A DNA stretch of 64,000 bases, taken from NCBI RefSeq assembly GCF_001682855.1, contig NZ_MAQW01000001.1, positions 578,443 to 642,442 of the forward strand. The letters are read 5' to 3'. Numbering within the stretch: the first letter of the stretch is position 1; each line of letters starts with the position of its first letter. The DNA comes from Bacillus sp. FJAT-27264. GTDB lineage: Bacteria > Bacillota > Bacilli > Paenibacillales > Paenibacillaceae. Position numbers and translations under genes: made by a program. Under the pieces are notes generated by a model, which ran no database searches, was not told the origin of the DNA, and saw only the letters and a program-made list of their open reading frames with translations. This document shows positions 41,291 to 49,481 of this stretch, one piece after another.

Positions 41291-42563
41291 TATCATTCTG
41301 GATGAGTTGTTTTATCAAATTACGCTGATCGCACTCCCGTTTATTATTCATTATTTTTACAGCCACTACTTTACCTGCCACGTGGAATCCAAGCTGTGGA
41401 TCTCTACGATTTACACCATCTATTATGTGATCGTAACCCTGCTGCACTTCAGTACATTACCCGGCATTTGGATGCTATCACTCAATACAGTCTGTATTTT
41501 ACTTCTGTCCTTTCTCTACAATGGTCAGGCAAAATGGCGCATCGGCGCCGGTTTATTCATCATCTCACTCATATTATTAACCGATGTCGCCTTGGGAATC
41601 GTTCAAAATTCGGGTGGTTATATCCTCTCGCTGTTTCTGTCGAAACTGATGATGTTTCTATTGGTGCGGATGACGCTTCACTTTACTGGAGCTTTTGGCA
41701 AGGGCGATCTAAGTCCCTGGTATTGGGTCGGACTATTCTTCTTCCCATTCATTGGCATCCTTGGCATTGCGGGATTAACGAGCAACCTGACCTACCACGG
41801 CTCCCCTGTCTTGTACTCGATTTTTTCCAGTGGCATGCTGGCTATTCAGTTTTTGATGATCCTTTTATGCGACCGGGTGCTTACCATTCAATCGGCGCAA
41901 CACAAAAACTCGCTACTGGAACAACAAAATATTTATTATATCAATCAGTATCTGTTGACCAAAGAACGACAAGAAGAAGTCTTCGCGTTTCAACATGACT
42001 TCAAGAACATTTTACTGGGCCTACGGGCGCAGCTACAATCCGGGGAGAAAAAAGCAGGACTACGCGAGGTAGAAAAGCTTCTGGAGCGTATAGAAGATAC
42101 ACCCGGATGCTGCAACACCGGGACCATCCTGATCGACTCCATTGTCAATTACAAACAGCAAGTAGCCGAGAAGCTGGGCATTGCTTTTGAACCCGACATC
42201 CGTATTCCGCCCCAGCTGGACTTGGAGACCGACACGCTCAGCATTATTTTGGGGAATACGCTCGACAATGCCATTGAAGCCACCAAACAGCAAGGTGTGA
42301 GCAAGCCCTTTATCAAATTCCAGCTGCACTATTTAAATGAGACGTTGTTCATTAGAATTCAAAATCCATATCAACATCAAATACGCCAAAATCAATTCGG
42401 AGAACTGACAACCACTAAAAAGGATAAGCAACTCCATGGGCTGGGCTTGAAAAGTGTTAAAAAGATGGTGGATGAAAGCGGTGGGATATGGAATATCTCC
42501 TATGAGAATGGGATTTTCCAAGTGGAGATTTGTCTGTTTAACATTGGGGGTCACGCGACATGA
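41283..42563 (+). CDS. AgrC-like sensor kinase (GHKL type, SPOB-like H-box)
   Basis: 426 residues. Six to seven membrane segments fill the first 205 residues, with hardly any extracytoplasmic domain. The H-box is FAFQHDFKNILLGL (about 237-250), and a GHKL ATPase follows (N-box LGNTLDNAIEAT, G-box HGLGLKSVKKMVDE). This is the architecture of peptide-pheromone receptors such as AgrC. A TTG start at 41283, preceded by AGGGGGAG, overlaps the regulator. No AgrB/AgrD-like genes are next to it, so the ligand is open; the adjacent lipid-type enzyme and the small peptide are possibilities. Confidence 0.88.
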   Translation: MNSIILDELFYQITLIALPFIIHYFYSHYFTCHVESKLWISTIYTIYYVIVTLLHFSTLPGIWMLSLNTVCILLLSFLYNGQAKWRIGAGLFIISLILLTDVALGIVQNSGGYILSLFLSKLMMFLLVRMTLHFTGAFGKGDLSPWYWVGLFFFPFIGILGIAGLTSNLTYHGSPVLYSIFSSGMLAIQFLMILLCDRVLTIQSAQHKNSLLEQQNIYYINQYLLTKERQEEVFAFQHDFKNILLGLRAQLQSGEKKAGLREVEKLLERIEDTPGCCNTGTILIDSIVNYKQQVAEKLGIAFEPDIRIPPQLDLETDTLSIILGNTLDNAIEATKQQGVSKPFIKFQLHYLNETLFIRIQNPYQHQIRQNQFGELTTTKKDKQLHGLGLKSVKKMVDESGGIWNISYENGIFQVEICLFNIGGHAT

Positions 42564-43096
42564 AGCGTACTGCTAATCTCATTTCACTAAGCCGGATAGC
42601 TCTCACGTTGTGCATGTTGCTCTCATTCAGCCACGTATGGCTCTTCACGTTGTTGTATCTGCTTTGCGGGCTGAGTGATGTGCTTGATGGATATATCGCG
42701 CGTAAAACAGGCACCCAAAGTGAATTTGGAGCCCGTTTGGATACGGCAGCGGATTTGCTATTTTATACATTGATCATGGTATTTACCGCAATCTGGCTCG
42801 GCCCTGACACGCTGGTCTTTTTGCCATGGATCATTATTATCGCCCTGATTCGTATAGCAAACGCCGGCATCGCAGCTTACAAATATCATTCATGGGTTAT
42901 ATTGCATACGTGGGGAAACAAGCTGACTGGAGGGCTTCTTTTTCTGGCACCGCCGCTCTATCTTATTCTGCAGAATCCAGTGGTATTCTGGCCGGTATGT
43001 ATCGCTGGGGTGCTATCATCTGTGGAGGAAGGCGCGATTCACCTCACCTCTGCACAGCTCAATATTGACAGGAAAAGTATTTTCAAAGCGGAATAA
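42560..43096 (+). CDS. CDP-alcohol phosphatidyltransferase family enzyme
   Basis: 178 residues with five to six membrane segments. The diagnostic motif D-x2-D-G-x2-A-R-x8-G-x3-D-x3-D is complete: SDVLDGYIARKTGTQSEFGA followed by RLDTAAD (about residues 38-65). Such enzymes transfer a phosphatidyl group from CDP-diacylglycerol to an alcohol (for example PgsA, PssA or cardiolipin-type activity). It overlaps the kinase stop as ATGA, so it is part of the regulatory operon. Coupling of lipid synthesis to an Agr-like sensor and an exporter is unusual and suggests a membrane-stress or peptide-resistance function. Confidence 0.88.
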   Translation: MKRTANLISLSRIALTLCMLLSFSHVWLFTLLYLLCGLSDVLDGYIARKTGTQSEFGARLDTAADLLFYTLIMVFTAIWLGPDTLVFLPWIIIIALIRIANAGIAAYKYHSWVILHTWGNKLTGGLLFLAPPLYLILQNPVVFWPVCIAGVLSSVEEGAIHLTSAQLNIDRKSIFKAE

Positions 43097-43178
43097 AGCC
43101 CGCTCGCTACAGTTCCAAAGTCCCCCCTTTCCACCGACCTTACCGCCCCTCCACGATCTTCTGCAATAATCCTACTGT

Positions 43179-43943
43179 TCAAAAGCCCATGTTCATTAGC
43201 CAAGCAGTCAACTTCTCTTCCCGCGCCTTAAGGTCATTGTTCCTCTTCTCGTACCTGCCGAGCCGGTGTTCTGCGGCAATGCTGCCATCGAGCATATACA
43301 GCACTCGTTCTGCCTGGGCAGCAACCTTGGTATCATGCGTGACCAGTAGAATCGTTGTTCCTGTCTGGTGGATCTCGGCGATAATCTCCATAATCTCACC
43401 GGCTGCCTTGGAGTTGAGCGCACCTGTGGGCTCATCGCCGAAGAGAATATCCGGTTCGTTGATCAGGGCCCGGCAGATGGCTGCCCGCTGCATCTGACCT
43501 CCTGACACCTGCGTGATATCACGTTCTGCCAGTGCGGCAATGCCGGTTCTTTTCATTAAATCAGCGGCTTTTTTATTGATATTTCCACGTCTGTTCTTAT
43601 TCGCCCGATATGCTGGCAGGATGATGTTATCACGGATATTCAGGTTTTTTAACAGATGCATCTGCTGAAAAATAAAACCCATCTCGTGCAGCCGGAGTTC
43701 CGCCAGCTCCTCCTCGGTAAGTCGACTGATCTCCCGCCCCTTAAAAACCACCCGTCCCGCACTGATTCCATCCATGCCGCTGATCGTATAAAGTAACGTG
43801 GATTTGCCCGACCCGGAAGGCCCCATAACCGCCACGAATTCCCCCTGCGATATCTGAAGCTGGATCTCTCGCAACACCAATTGCCTGGCACCTTTTCCTG
43901 TGGAATACGCTTTAGATAATCCACTGGCTTCTAATATGTACAT
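43179..43943 (-). CDS. ABC transporter ATPase, MacB/LolD type
   Basis: About 254 residues. Walker A is GPSGSGKST, the Q-loop is GFIFQQMHLLKNL, the signature is VSGGQMQRAA, Walker B is ILFGDEPTGALN, and the H-loop is LLVTHDTKV. The set is diagnostic for ATPases paired with FtsX-like permeases (MacB, LolD, BceA). The ATG at 43943 follows AGGGG by 8 bases. The reading frame of the partner permease overlaps the upstream GTG/ATG region, so the two are coupled. Last gene of the TetR-led efflux operon. Confidence 0.9.
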   Translation of the reverse strand: MYILEASGLSKAYSTGKGARQLVLREIQLQISQGEFVAVMGPSGSGKSTLLYTISGMDGISAGRVVFKGREISRLTEEELAELRLHEMGFIFQQMHLLKNLNIRDNIILPAYRANKNRRGNINKKAADLMKRTGIAALAERDITQVSGGQMQRAAICRALINEPDILFGDEPTGALNSKAAGEIMEIIAEIHQTGTTILLVTHDTKVAAQAERVLYMLDGSIAAEHRLGRYEKRNNDLKAREEKLTAWLMNMGF

Positions 43944-43957
43944 CTCGCTATCCCCTT

Positions 43958-46348
43958 TCATTCTGTACGCCCGCTATCCTCTAATCCTGTACATCCCGCT
44001 ATTCCTCTCATTTCACTCATCTGTGCCGCAATACTGGATTTTCTGATGGACATTGTGCTCACGAGTGTTGTCACTCCGACAACCAGAACAAAGACTAGCG
44101 GAAGCCACCCATACACTGTCATAGGTTGAATTACAAACTGAATCTTTGAAGCCCCCATCATCGATCCAATCACCCGAACCACACCTTGTCCAAGGGTCCC
44201 TGCCGCAATAGTTCCCAGAGTAATACCCAGTCCTGCTATCAGCAGCATACGCACCAGATACTGATGACGAATGTTCCTGAGCGAGAACCCAATACTTCGC
44301 AGAATGGAAATTTGCGAGGCATCTTTTGCCAACAGCATTTTTAGAAACAATGAGGTAATCAGCATAGCAATGGCTAAGGAAACGGCAGTAATCAGGATAG
44401 TTGCGAGCCGCAGTTGTGTAATCATACTCCCTAGGGTCTGGGACAGATAGCTGTCCAGATGCGTGATTTTAGCAGGGTAAAAGAGTTTGGCATATTGATC
44501 CACCTTCGCGCTCACCCCAACACCCAGCTTGATATTTATAGCCACTACATACCACATAGCAGTCTTAGGATCGTAGGGCAGTCGCGCTTTTGCCGTTCGG
44601 CCACCGTTCGTGATATCCTGATAGATTCCGCTGACGGTCATTTTTCGCTGGGTTCCACCCACGACCAATAGCATTTCTTCCCCTAATCCCTTGTTCAGGT
44701 CTCTGGCGTTCAGATCCGAAAGCGCAATTTCATTACTCTTTTCGGGAGCCGTACCTTCAATGTAGGACAACGGGAAGATGGAGAAATCCCCACTCTCAAC
44801 ATTTAAGCTCTCCCATACCCCATCACTCCCCAGCACCTTAAAACGTGAGGTCACCAGTGGAGAAAACCTCTCGATGTCTTGATCCCTTTTAAGCGTTCTT
44901 AGCATAGACTCAAACTTGCGCTCGGTAGATCCCGATTGCTGCAGGTCGATCCGAATATCGCTCTGCCCTATACCCATATAGGTAATGAACTGCGGGGACT
45001 GAAGTGTATGCAGCAGATTCACTGGCACAATGATGATGAACGTACAGATCATAAGAATAGAGAGCAATAATCCGTACATTTTGAAGCGTCCCACCACATC
45101 CTTGATCCCGAGAAAAATATTCACGTTCATCCATTTGCGCCGACTAAGCGGAATGATCGTAGTGTTAAGCTTGGTCGCCCCGGCAGTACCAGACCGTAAT
45201 GCCTCGACCGCCGTGATACCGTTCAGTCTTCTCAGCATCAACTTGCAGAAGAACACAACTGCGGCAAATACAAGACCCACTGCCAGGACAGGAACAATGT
45301 ACTGCAGCAAGCTTGGTGAAGCTGTTCCCAAATACAGGCTAATATTGGCTGTAAAAATCCTCATCACAGCTAAAGAGGCCAAGTATCCCAGCAGGGAAGC
45401 CGATGCTGCCATGACGACGTATTTTGCCATATAAATAGCCCTGATCTCAGCCTGTGGAATCCCGATGGCCTTCATGACACCAAGCTCCCTGTAATCCTCC
45501 TCTAGTGCGGCAATCATCGTGAACCTAAGGCATAACAAGGCAATGATCATTAGCAGAATACTGGCTAGAATAATAACGAGTGCAATTACACCATCGGTCA
45601 AGGCATTCAGCATCTTGAATAATGCATAGTCGACCGTCGGACCTTTAGCGGGTAGTCCTGAAGCCTCATAAGCCCTCTGAAATTCACTGAGCTTGCTCTG
45701 GTCGGTGAGTTGGAACTCGATCAAATATTCAGAATCCTTGAAGAATCTCTTAAGAACTGTATAGTCTCTGTCGCTCACCACAAAACGCTTGGAGCTAACA
45801 AGGGCCGGATTCATTTGCACATCCCGGACGAAATCAACGATGGTGAACGTAGACTTCCTGGTCCCAGCCGTTATGGTGACGGGATCTCCGATGCTCAGAT
45901 GGTTCTGCTGTCTGTAATAGATAGGAACGGCGATTTCGCCCTCCGATAGCTGAATCACCTCATTCTCCAAATTGAGCAAGAAATCGAACGATGGATTCTG
46001 TCTCACAAAGCCAATGTCCATCACACTATTGAGTTCTGTCTTGGACTCTTTGCCTAGCGTGATATTCGAGCCGTCTATACGCAGCATCTCTACCGTCTGC
46101 TGTTTCTTCACTATAGGATTGGCCGATACGAATCTTTGGATCACTGTGTGATTGATTGGACCTTGGTGCATCTGAACAAAGTGGGGAGCGTTCGATTTAA
46201 GCAGCAAATGGTTCAAAGACCCCGATAACTCCATGATGATATGGGACGCACTGGCCACAAGTAAGGCCGATAGCATAATGAACAGGAAGAGTCCGATCGT
46301 CACAATTTTATTACGCTGAAAATCTTTTATCGCAATCTTCAACAGCAT
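43958..46348 (-). CDS. FtsX-like ABC transporter permease (10-TM type)
   Basis: 796 residues with two FtsX-type permease modules: three spans near 250-370 (ALEEDYRELGVMKAIGIPQAEIRAIYMAKY between them) and three near 650-780 (ASQISILRSIGFSLRNIRHQYLVR). A large extracytoplasmic region lies between an N-terminal span and the first module, and another between a middle span (MYGLLLSILMICTFIIIV) and the second. Mechanotransmission-type exporters of this form move peptides, lipids or drugs from the outer leaflet. It is followed by its ATPase and preceded by an MFS gene (36 bp), so it belongs to the same TetR-controlled operon. Confidence 0.88.
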   Translation of the reverse strand: MLLKIAIKDFQRNKIVTIGLFLFIMLSALLVASASHIIMELSGSLNHLLLKSNAPHFVQMHQGPINHTVIQRFVSANPIVKKQQTVEMLRIDGSNITLGKESKTELNSVMDIGFVRQNPSFDFLLNLENEVIQLSEGEIAVPIYYRQQNHLSIGDPVTITAGTRKSTFTIVDFVRDVQMNPALVSSKRFVVSDRDYTVLKRFFKDSEYLIEFQLTDQSKLSEFQRAYEASGLPAKGPTVDYALFKMLNALTDGVIALVIILASILLMIIALLCLRFTMIAALEEDYRELGVMKAIGIPQAEIRAIYMAKYVVMAASASLLGYLASLAVMRIFTANISLYLGTASPSLLQYIVPVLAVGLVFAAVVFFCKLMLRRLNGITAVEALRSGTAGATKLNTTIIPLSRRKWMNVNIFLGIKDVVGRFKMYGLLLSILMICTFIIIVPVNLLHTLQSPQFITYMGIGQSDIRIDLQQSGSTERKFESMLRTLKRDQDIERFSPLVTSRFKVLGSDGVWESLNVESGDFSIFPLSYIEGTAPEKSNEIALSDLNARDLNKGLGEEMLLVVGGTQRKMTVSGIYQDITNGGRTAKARLPYDPKTAMWYVVAINIKLGVGVSAKVDQYAKLFYPAKITHLDSYLSQTLGSMITQLRLATILITAVSLAIAMLITSLFLKMLLAKDASQISILRSIGFSLRNIRHQYLVRMLLIAGLGITLGTIAAGTLGQGVVRVIGSMMGASKIQFVIQPMTVYGWLPLVFVLVVGVTTLVSTMSIRKSSIAAQMSEMRGIAGCTGLEDSGRTE

Positions 46349-46384
46349 GTCTCCATATCCCCTCCTCTCCTTGAATCAAATCAG

Positions 46385-47668
46385 CTATGGCTTCTCCAGT
46401 GAAGTGATAGATTTAATACTGGGAATCAAGAAGGCAAGGACGACAATCAGCAAGCCGCACACGATAAATAAAAGACCGATCCCCCGTCCTTCCCCAATAC
46501 CTATCACTCTCCCGACCGTAGTAACCAGGAATCCCCCTTCCCGTAACATCGGGTTGAAGATACGATCCGCCAGCACCCCGGCCAGCGCATAAGCTGCCAC
46601 ATAACCTAGCTGGGACAAGATGCCAATAATCCCCCAGGCCCGGCCCTGAGCTTCATTCGGAATATTGGAACGGATCATTACATCAGCACTTGTATTAATG
46701 AAGGGAATCGCCGCGAAGAAGAGAAAAGCCGCTCCAGCAATAAAATAAATATTCGTCGTCAAACCCACCGCAGCGTAGAACCACCCGGCTACCCCCAGCC
46801 CGATCCCCAGCAGCTGGATATAGTCGCTCTTCATACTGAAGATACCGATGATCAGACTTCCGACCAGCATTCCGATGGCACTTACAGACATTACCGTGCC
46901 AAGTGTTCCTGAATCTGTGAGAGGTAAAAGCATGGGAGTAAATAAAGTCTGGAGAAAACCAATGTAGAAGGTTACGATCGACAGAATAAAGGTCAGAGAG
47001 AGCACGCCCTTGATGGAAGTCAAGATGCTCCATCCCTCTTTCAGTTCCTTAACGAAAGACGATGGTTCCTTGACCTGGAGGGTTGTCCCGAGGGTTCTTT
47101 TCACAGCCAGTATCGTCAGCAACGTCACTAGAAACGTGAAGATGTCGATCAACAGTACGACCTTGATATCAAAAATAGAGAGTAGAATTCCGGCGATGAC
47201 TGGGGAAAGGAGATACTTGGAGGATGCCGCAAGCTGGACCAGACCACTGGCCTTGGCAAACTGCTCTTCGGTCAATAAGTCGGTGATGGTCGCTTTGTAG
47301 GCAGGGTCGAGCAGAGAAACAAAAATTGAACTGAAAGTTACACCTGCACATATCTGCCATAGCGGCGGATCACCGAGCAGCATCGCCACCAGAATAAAGA
47401 TAAGGCCAACAGCAGAGAATAGATCACCCATCAACATGAGCAGCCTGCGGTCAAAACGGTCCGCCAGCACCCCGCCGATCGGTCCAAGCAAGATAGACGG
47501 GAGAAAAGCACAAAGCGTAACCAGCGCCACACTGGTGGCTGTCCCGGTCATTTGGTAGACATAAACACCGAGTGCAAAGGCAGTCAGACCGCTGCCAATA
47601 CTGGAAATCCACTCCCCCGTCCACAGGATCAGAAAGGGTCTAAACGACTTATGGCTTGCTCTCTCCAT
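46385..47668 (-). CDS. MFS transporter (MFS_3/EntS-like exporter)
   Basis: 427 residues, 12 membrane segments. Motif A appears as GGVLADRFDRRLLMLMGDL after segment 2. LLDPAYKATITDLLTEEQFAKA is characteristic of the EntS/MdfA-distant MFS_3 group that includes macrolide and siderophore exporters. NIPNEAQGRAWGIIGILSQLG occurs in the second half. It directly follows the TetR gene (14 bp) and precedes the FtsX-like permease, so drug or siderophore efflux is likely; the actual substrate is unknown. Confidence 0.87.
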   Translation of the reverse strand: MERASHKSFRPFLILWTGEWISSIGSGLTAFALGVYVYQMTGTATSVALVTLCAFLPSILLGPIGGVLADRFDRRLLMLMGDLFSAVGLIFILVAMLLGDPPLWQICAGVTFSSIFVSLLDPAYKATITDLLTEEQFAKASGLVQLAASSKYLLSPVIAGILLSIFDIKVVLLIDIFTFLVTLLTILAVKRTLGTTLQVKEPSSFVKELKEGWSILTSIKGVLSLTFILSIVTFYIGFLQTLFTPMLLPLTDSGTLGTVMSVSAIGMLVGSLIIGIFSMKSDYIQLLGIGLGVAGWFYAAVGLTTNIYFIAGAAFLFFAAIPFINTSADVMIRSNIPNEAQGRAWGIIGILSQLGYVAAYALAGVLADRIFNPMLREGGFLVTTVGRVIGIGEGRGIGLLFIVCGLLIVVLAFLIPSIKSITSLEKP

Positions 47669-47682
47669 ACCTTCTCATCTCC

Positions 47683-48321
47683 TCATTCTTTGGACCGTTG
47701 TTCAAACATCTGTGCCACATAAGCAAAGCTGCCTATGTCCGCACCCAGCATCGTCTCCATGATATAAATAAACGCCTCAATCTTCTGCCGAATTTCCTCT
47801 GGCTGCCAGTGGAAGATTCCTTCATCGAACAGAAACTCCGAGGTGGTCAATAGAAACTCTACCGATTCCTTGGGATACGGCGTATGGAACAGCTTCTCCC
47901 GAATGCCTTGCTCTATGACCTCTGTCAACACAGGTGTCAGGTGAAGAACGGTCTGGGCCAGGCTTTTCTGGTGAATCTGGGCGTTGTCCGGCTGGTGGAA
48001 TTGCTCAATCATATGTTCCTTTAGGGTCTCATCTGGCTTCTGGGCCATAATTATGGACAACAGCTTCTCATGGACAGTCAGATCGGGATTGCTCGCAATC
48101 TGCTTGGCTGATGTCACCCCTGCCTCGATGAAACGCATAACCACCGCATCCATAACCTCTTCCTTGGATTTAAAATAATAATAAAAGGTGCCTTTGGCGA
48201 TCCCTATTTCCTGCAATATATCGTTCACTGTCGTTCCGGCATATCCTTTGGTATAAAAAAGCTTCTCCGCCGTATCCAGAATTTCATTTCTACGTTCTTC
48301 AGGTTCTTTCGTAATTCTCAT
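47683..48321 (-). CDS. TetR-family regulator of the efflux operon
   Basis: 212 residues. The N-terminal helix-turn-helix is ILDTAEKLFYTKGYAGTTVNDILQEIGIAKGTFYYYFKSKEE, followed by an all-helical ligand domain. The ATG at 48321 follows GGAGG by 9 bases. The open frame further up has no ribosome site and would read through the promoter. A 15-bp palindrome sits on its promoter, pointing to autorepression and control of the MFS and ABC genes behind it in the same transcript. Confidence 0.9.
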   Translation of the reverse strand: MRITKEPEERRNEILDTAEKLFYTKGYAGTTVNDILQEIGIAKGTFYYYFKSKEEVMDAVVMRFIEAGVTSAKQIASNPDLTVHEKLLSIIMAQKPDETLKEHMIEQFHQPDNAQIHQKSLAQTVLHLTPVLTEVIEQGIREKLFHTPYPKESVEFLLTTSEFLFDEGIFHWQPEEIRQKIEAFIYIMETMLGADIGSFAYVAQMFEQRSKE

Positions 48322-48347
48322 TGGATGACGCCTCCATTTCCTTGATC

Positions 48348-48362
48348 GACCGACCGTCGGTC
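48348..48362. promoter_or_regulatory. TetR operator of the efflux operon
   Basis: GACCGACCGTCGGTC is a perfect palindrome around one central base, 27 bp upstream of the tetR start and overlapping the expected transcription start. It closely resembles operators of AcrR/QacR-like TetR proteins (ACCGAC...GTCGGT). Confidence 0.75.
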
Positions 48363-48368
48363 TATAAT

Positions 48369-48397
48369 AGATTACACCTTGATCCAAATAATGTCAA
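48369..48397 (-). promoter_or_regulatory. SigA-type promoter of the tetR-MFS-ABC operon
   Basis: On the minus strand TTGACA (48392-48397) and TAATCT (48369-48374) are 17 bp apart, directly upstream of the operator palindrome. That allows repression by blocking transcription start. Confidence 0.7.
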
Positions 48398-48431
48398 CTG
48401 TTAACAAAGAGGGCCTACTATCATACTATTT

Positions 48432-48486
48432 AAAAAAACAGGAGCTTATCCCTCCGTAGAAAAATCTACTTCGGGAATAGGCCCCC
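48432..48486 (-). terminator. Terminator of the broken ridA gene
   Basis: On the minus strand a long interrupted stem (GGGGCCTATTCCC..GTAGA / TCTAC..GGGATAAGCTCC) with an A/T loop ends in TGTTTTTTT. Confidence 0.75.
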
Positions 48487-48521
48487 TATGTTTAATATCA
48501 TCAAGATGTTGTCACAATCTC

Positions 48522-48917
48522 TTAGTACAGCTCAGTATCAATGATAGCTTCTGCTTCTATTTCGATCAGGAGACGCGGGTCTATTAACGCCTTTACCTCC
48601 AGCATGCTTGCTACCGGCTGAATATCTTTAAAGAATTCGCCGTGCGCTTTCCCGATTTCTTCCCATCTGGAGATGTCTGTAACAAACATCCGGGTTCGTA
48701 CTACATGCGTTAGGTCAGCCCCCAACTCGTTTAGAGCCTTTTCAATAGTTTCCAAAATAAACTTCGTTTATGCATAAGGATCTCCTATGCCGATAACTTC
48801 CCCATCTTGCATCGCTGTTGTGCCTGCGACCTCAATCACGTTGCCCACACGAATGGCGCGGCAATATCCTACGACCGGTTCCCAAGGGGAACCTGTAAAC
48901 ACCTGTTGTCTGCTCAC
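48522..48917 (-). pseudogene. RidA/YjgF-family gene broken by one in-frame stop
   Basis: Reading from a GTG at 48917 (AGGAAG 6 bases upstream), the frame encodes a RidA-like protein: VFTGSPWEPVVGYCRAIRVG and EVAGTTAMQDGEVIGIGDPYA, then a TAA at 48768-48770. It continues without shift as TKFILETIEKALNELGADL, THVVRTRMFVTDISRWEEIG and LLIEIEAEAII to 48522. Family members have Gln at the stop position, so one CAA-to-TAA change explains the break. RidA proteins deaminate reactive enamines/imines. Total length (131 codons) is normal. Either a recent pseudogene or a sequencing error. It stands alone with its own terminator. Confidence 0.9.
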
Positions 48918-49092
48918 GTTGTTCTTCCTTTCCCGCAAAAAAGATAATAGTTTCATTTGATTATACTGAACGTACACTTGTAGTTGAAGAATTTTTGTCA
49001 ACTTGCGATTTTTAGACACGTACCAATGTAGACGCATTAAAAAACAAACATAACCTAGAAAAAAGAAAGTTTATACAAGTAGTATCGAAGCC

Positions 49093-49394
49093 TAATTAAC
49101 GGCATTTTCTTACCTTATATCCTCTGCAGCTAGGGGTTAGTGGAGATTAAGTGCAAAATTGTACTTTAAATCTTCCAAAATACCCCACCGAGCGCGCTTT
49201 ATCGAAAAATAAGATACAATAATGCCCTTATTTACCTCCTTTAACTATTTTAAAGAAAAATAAGGTGCAAAAGTGCTCTTAGTTGAGGTGGTGGCCCCTC
49301 TTTTTTCACTGTTAAGACGACTGGTGAAGAAATATACCGCTATTGTTGAAATCTATCAACAGTCTATGTTTCGGTGCTAGCTTTCCAATGGAAG
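49093..49394. repeat. Structured intergenic repeat, copy 2
   Basis: About 300 bp matching 1911-2220 in the same orientation. Shared blocks include TAATTAACGGCATTTTC, GGAGATTAAGTGCAA, AAATAAGATACAATAATGCC and TTTTTCACTGTTAAG. All four copies of the internal GTACCTTAAATC/AAGRTACAA motif are present, with a few substitutions. It lies in the 560-bp stretch between the broken ridA gene and alkaline phosphatase. Sequence outside the repeat differs from copy 1. No coding potential is seen. Confidence 0.8.
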
Positions 49395-49481
49395 TTAATA
49401 TTATTTACATATTCCGAAAACACTCTCATAATCTAAGTTCTTTATGATTTGTTTGGTAGTACAAACATTAGGAGGGAACAT

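Noticed and set aside
49395..49481. Possible Pho box upstream of alkaline phosphatase
   Set aside because: Only scattered TTACAT-like hexamers are present, without the regular repeat spacing expected for PhoP.
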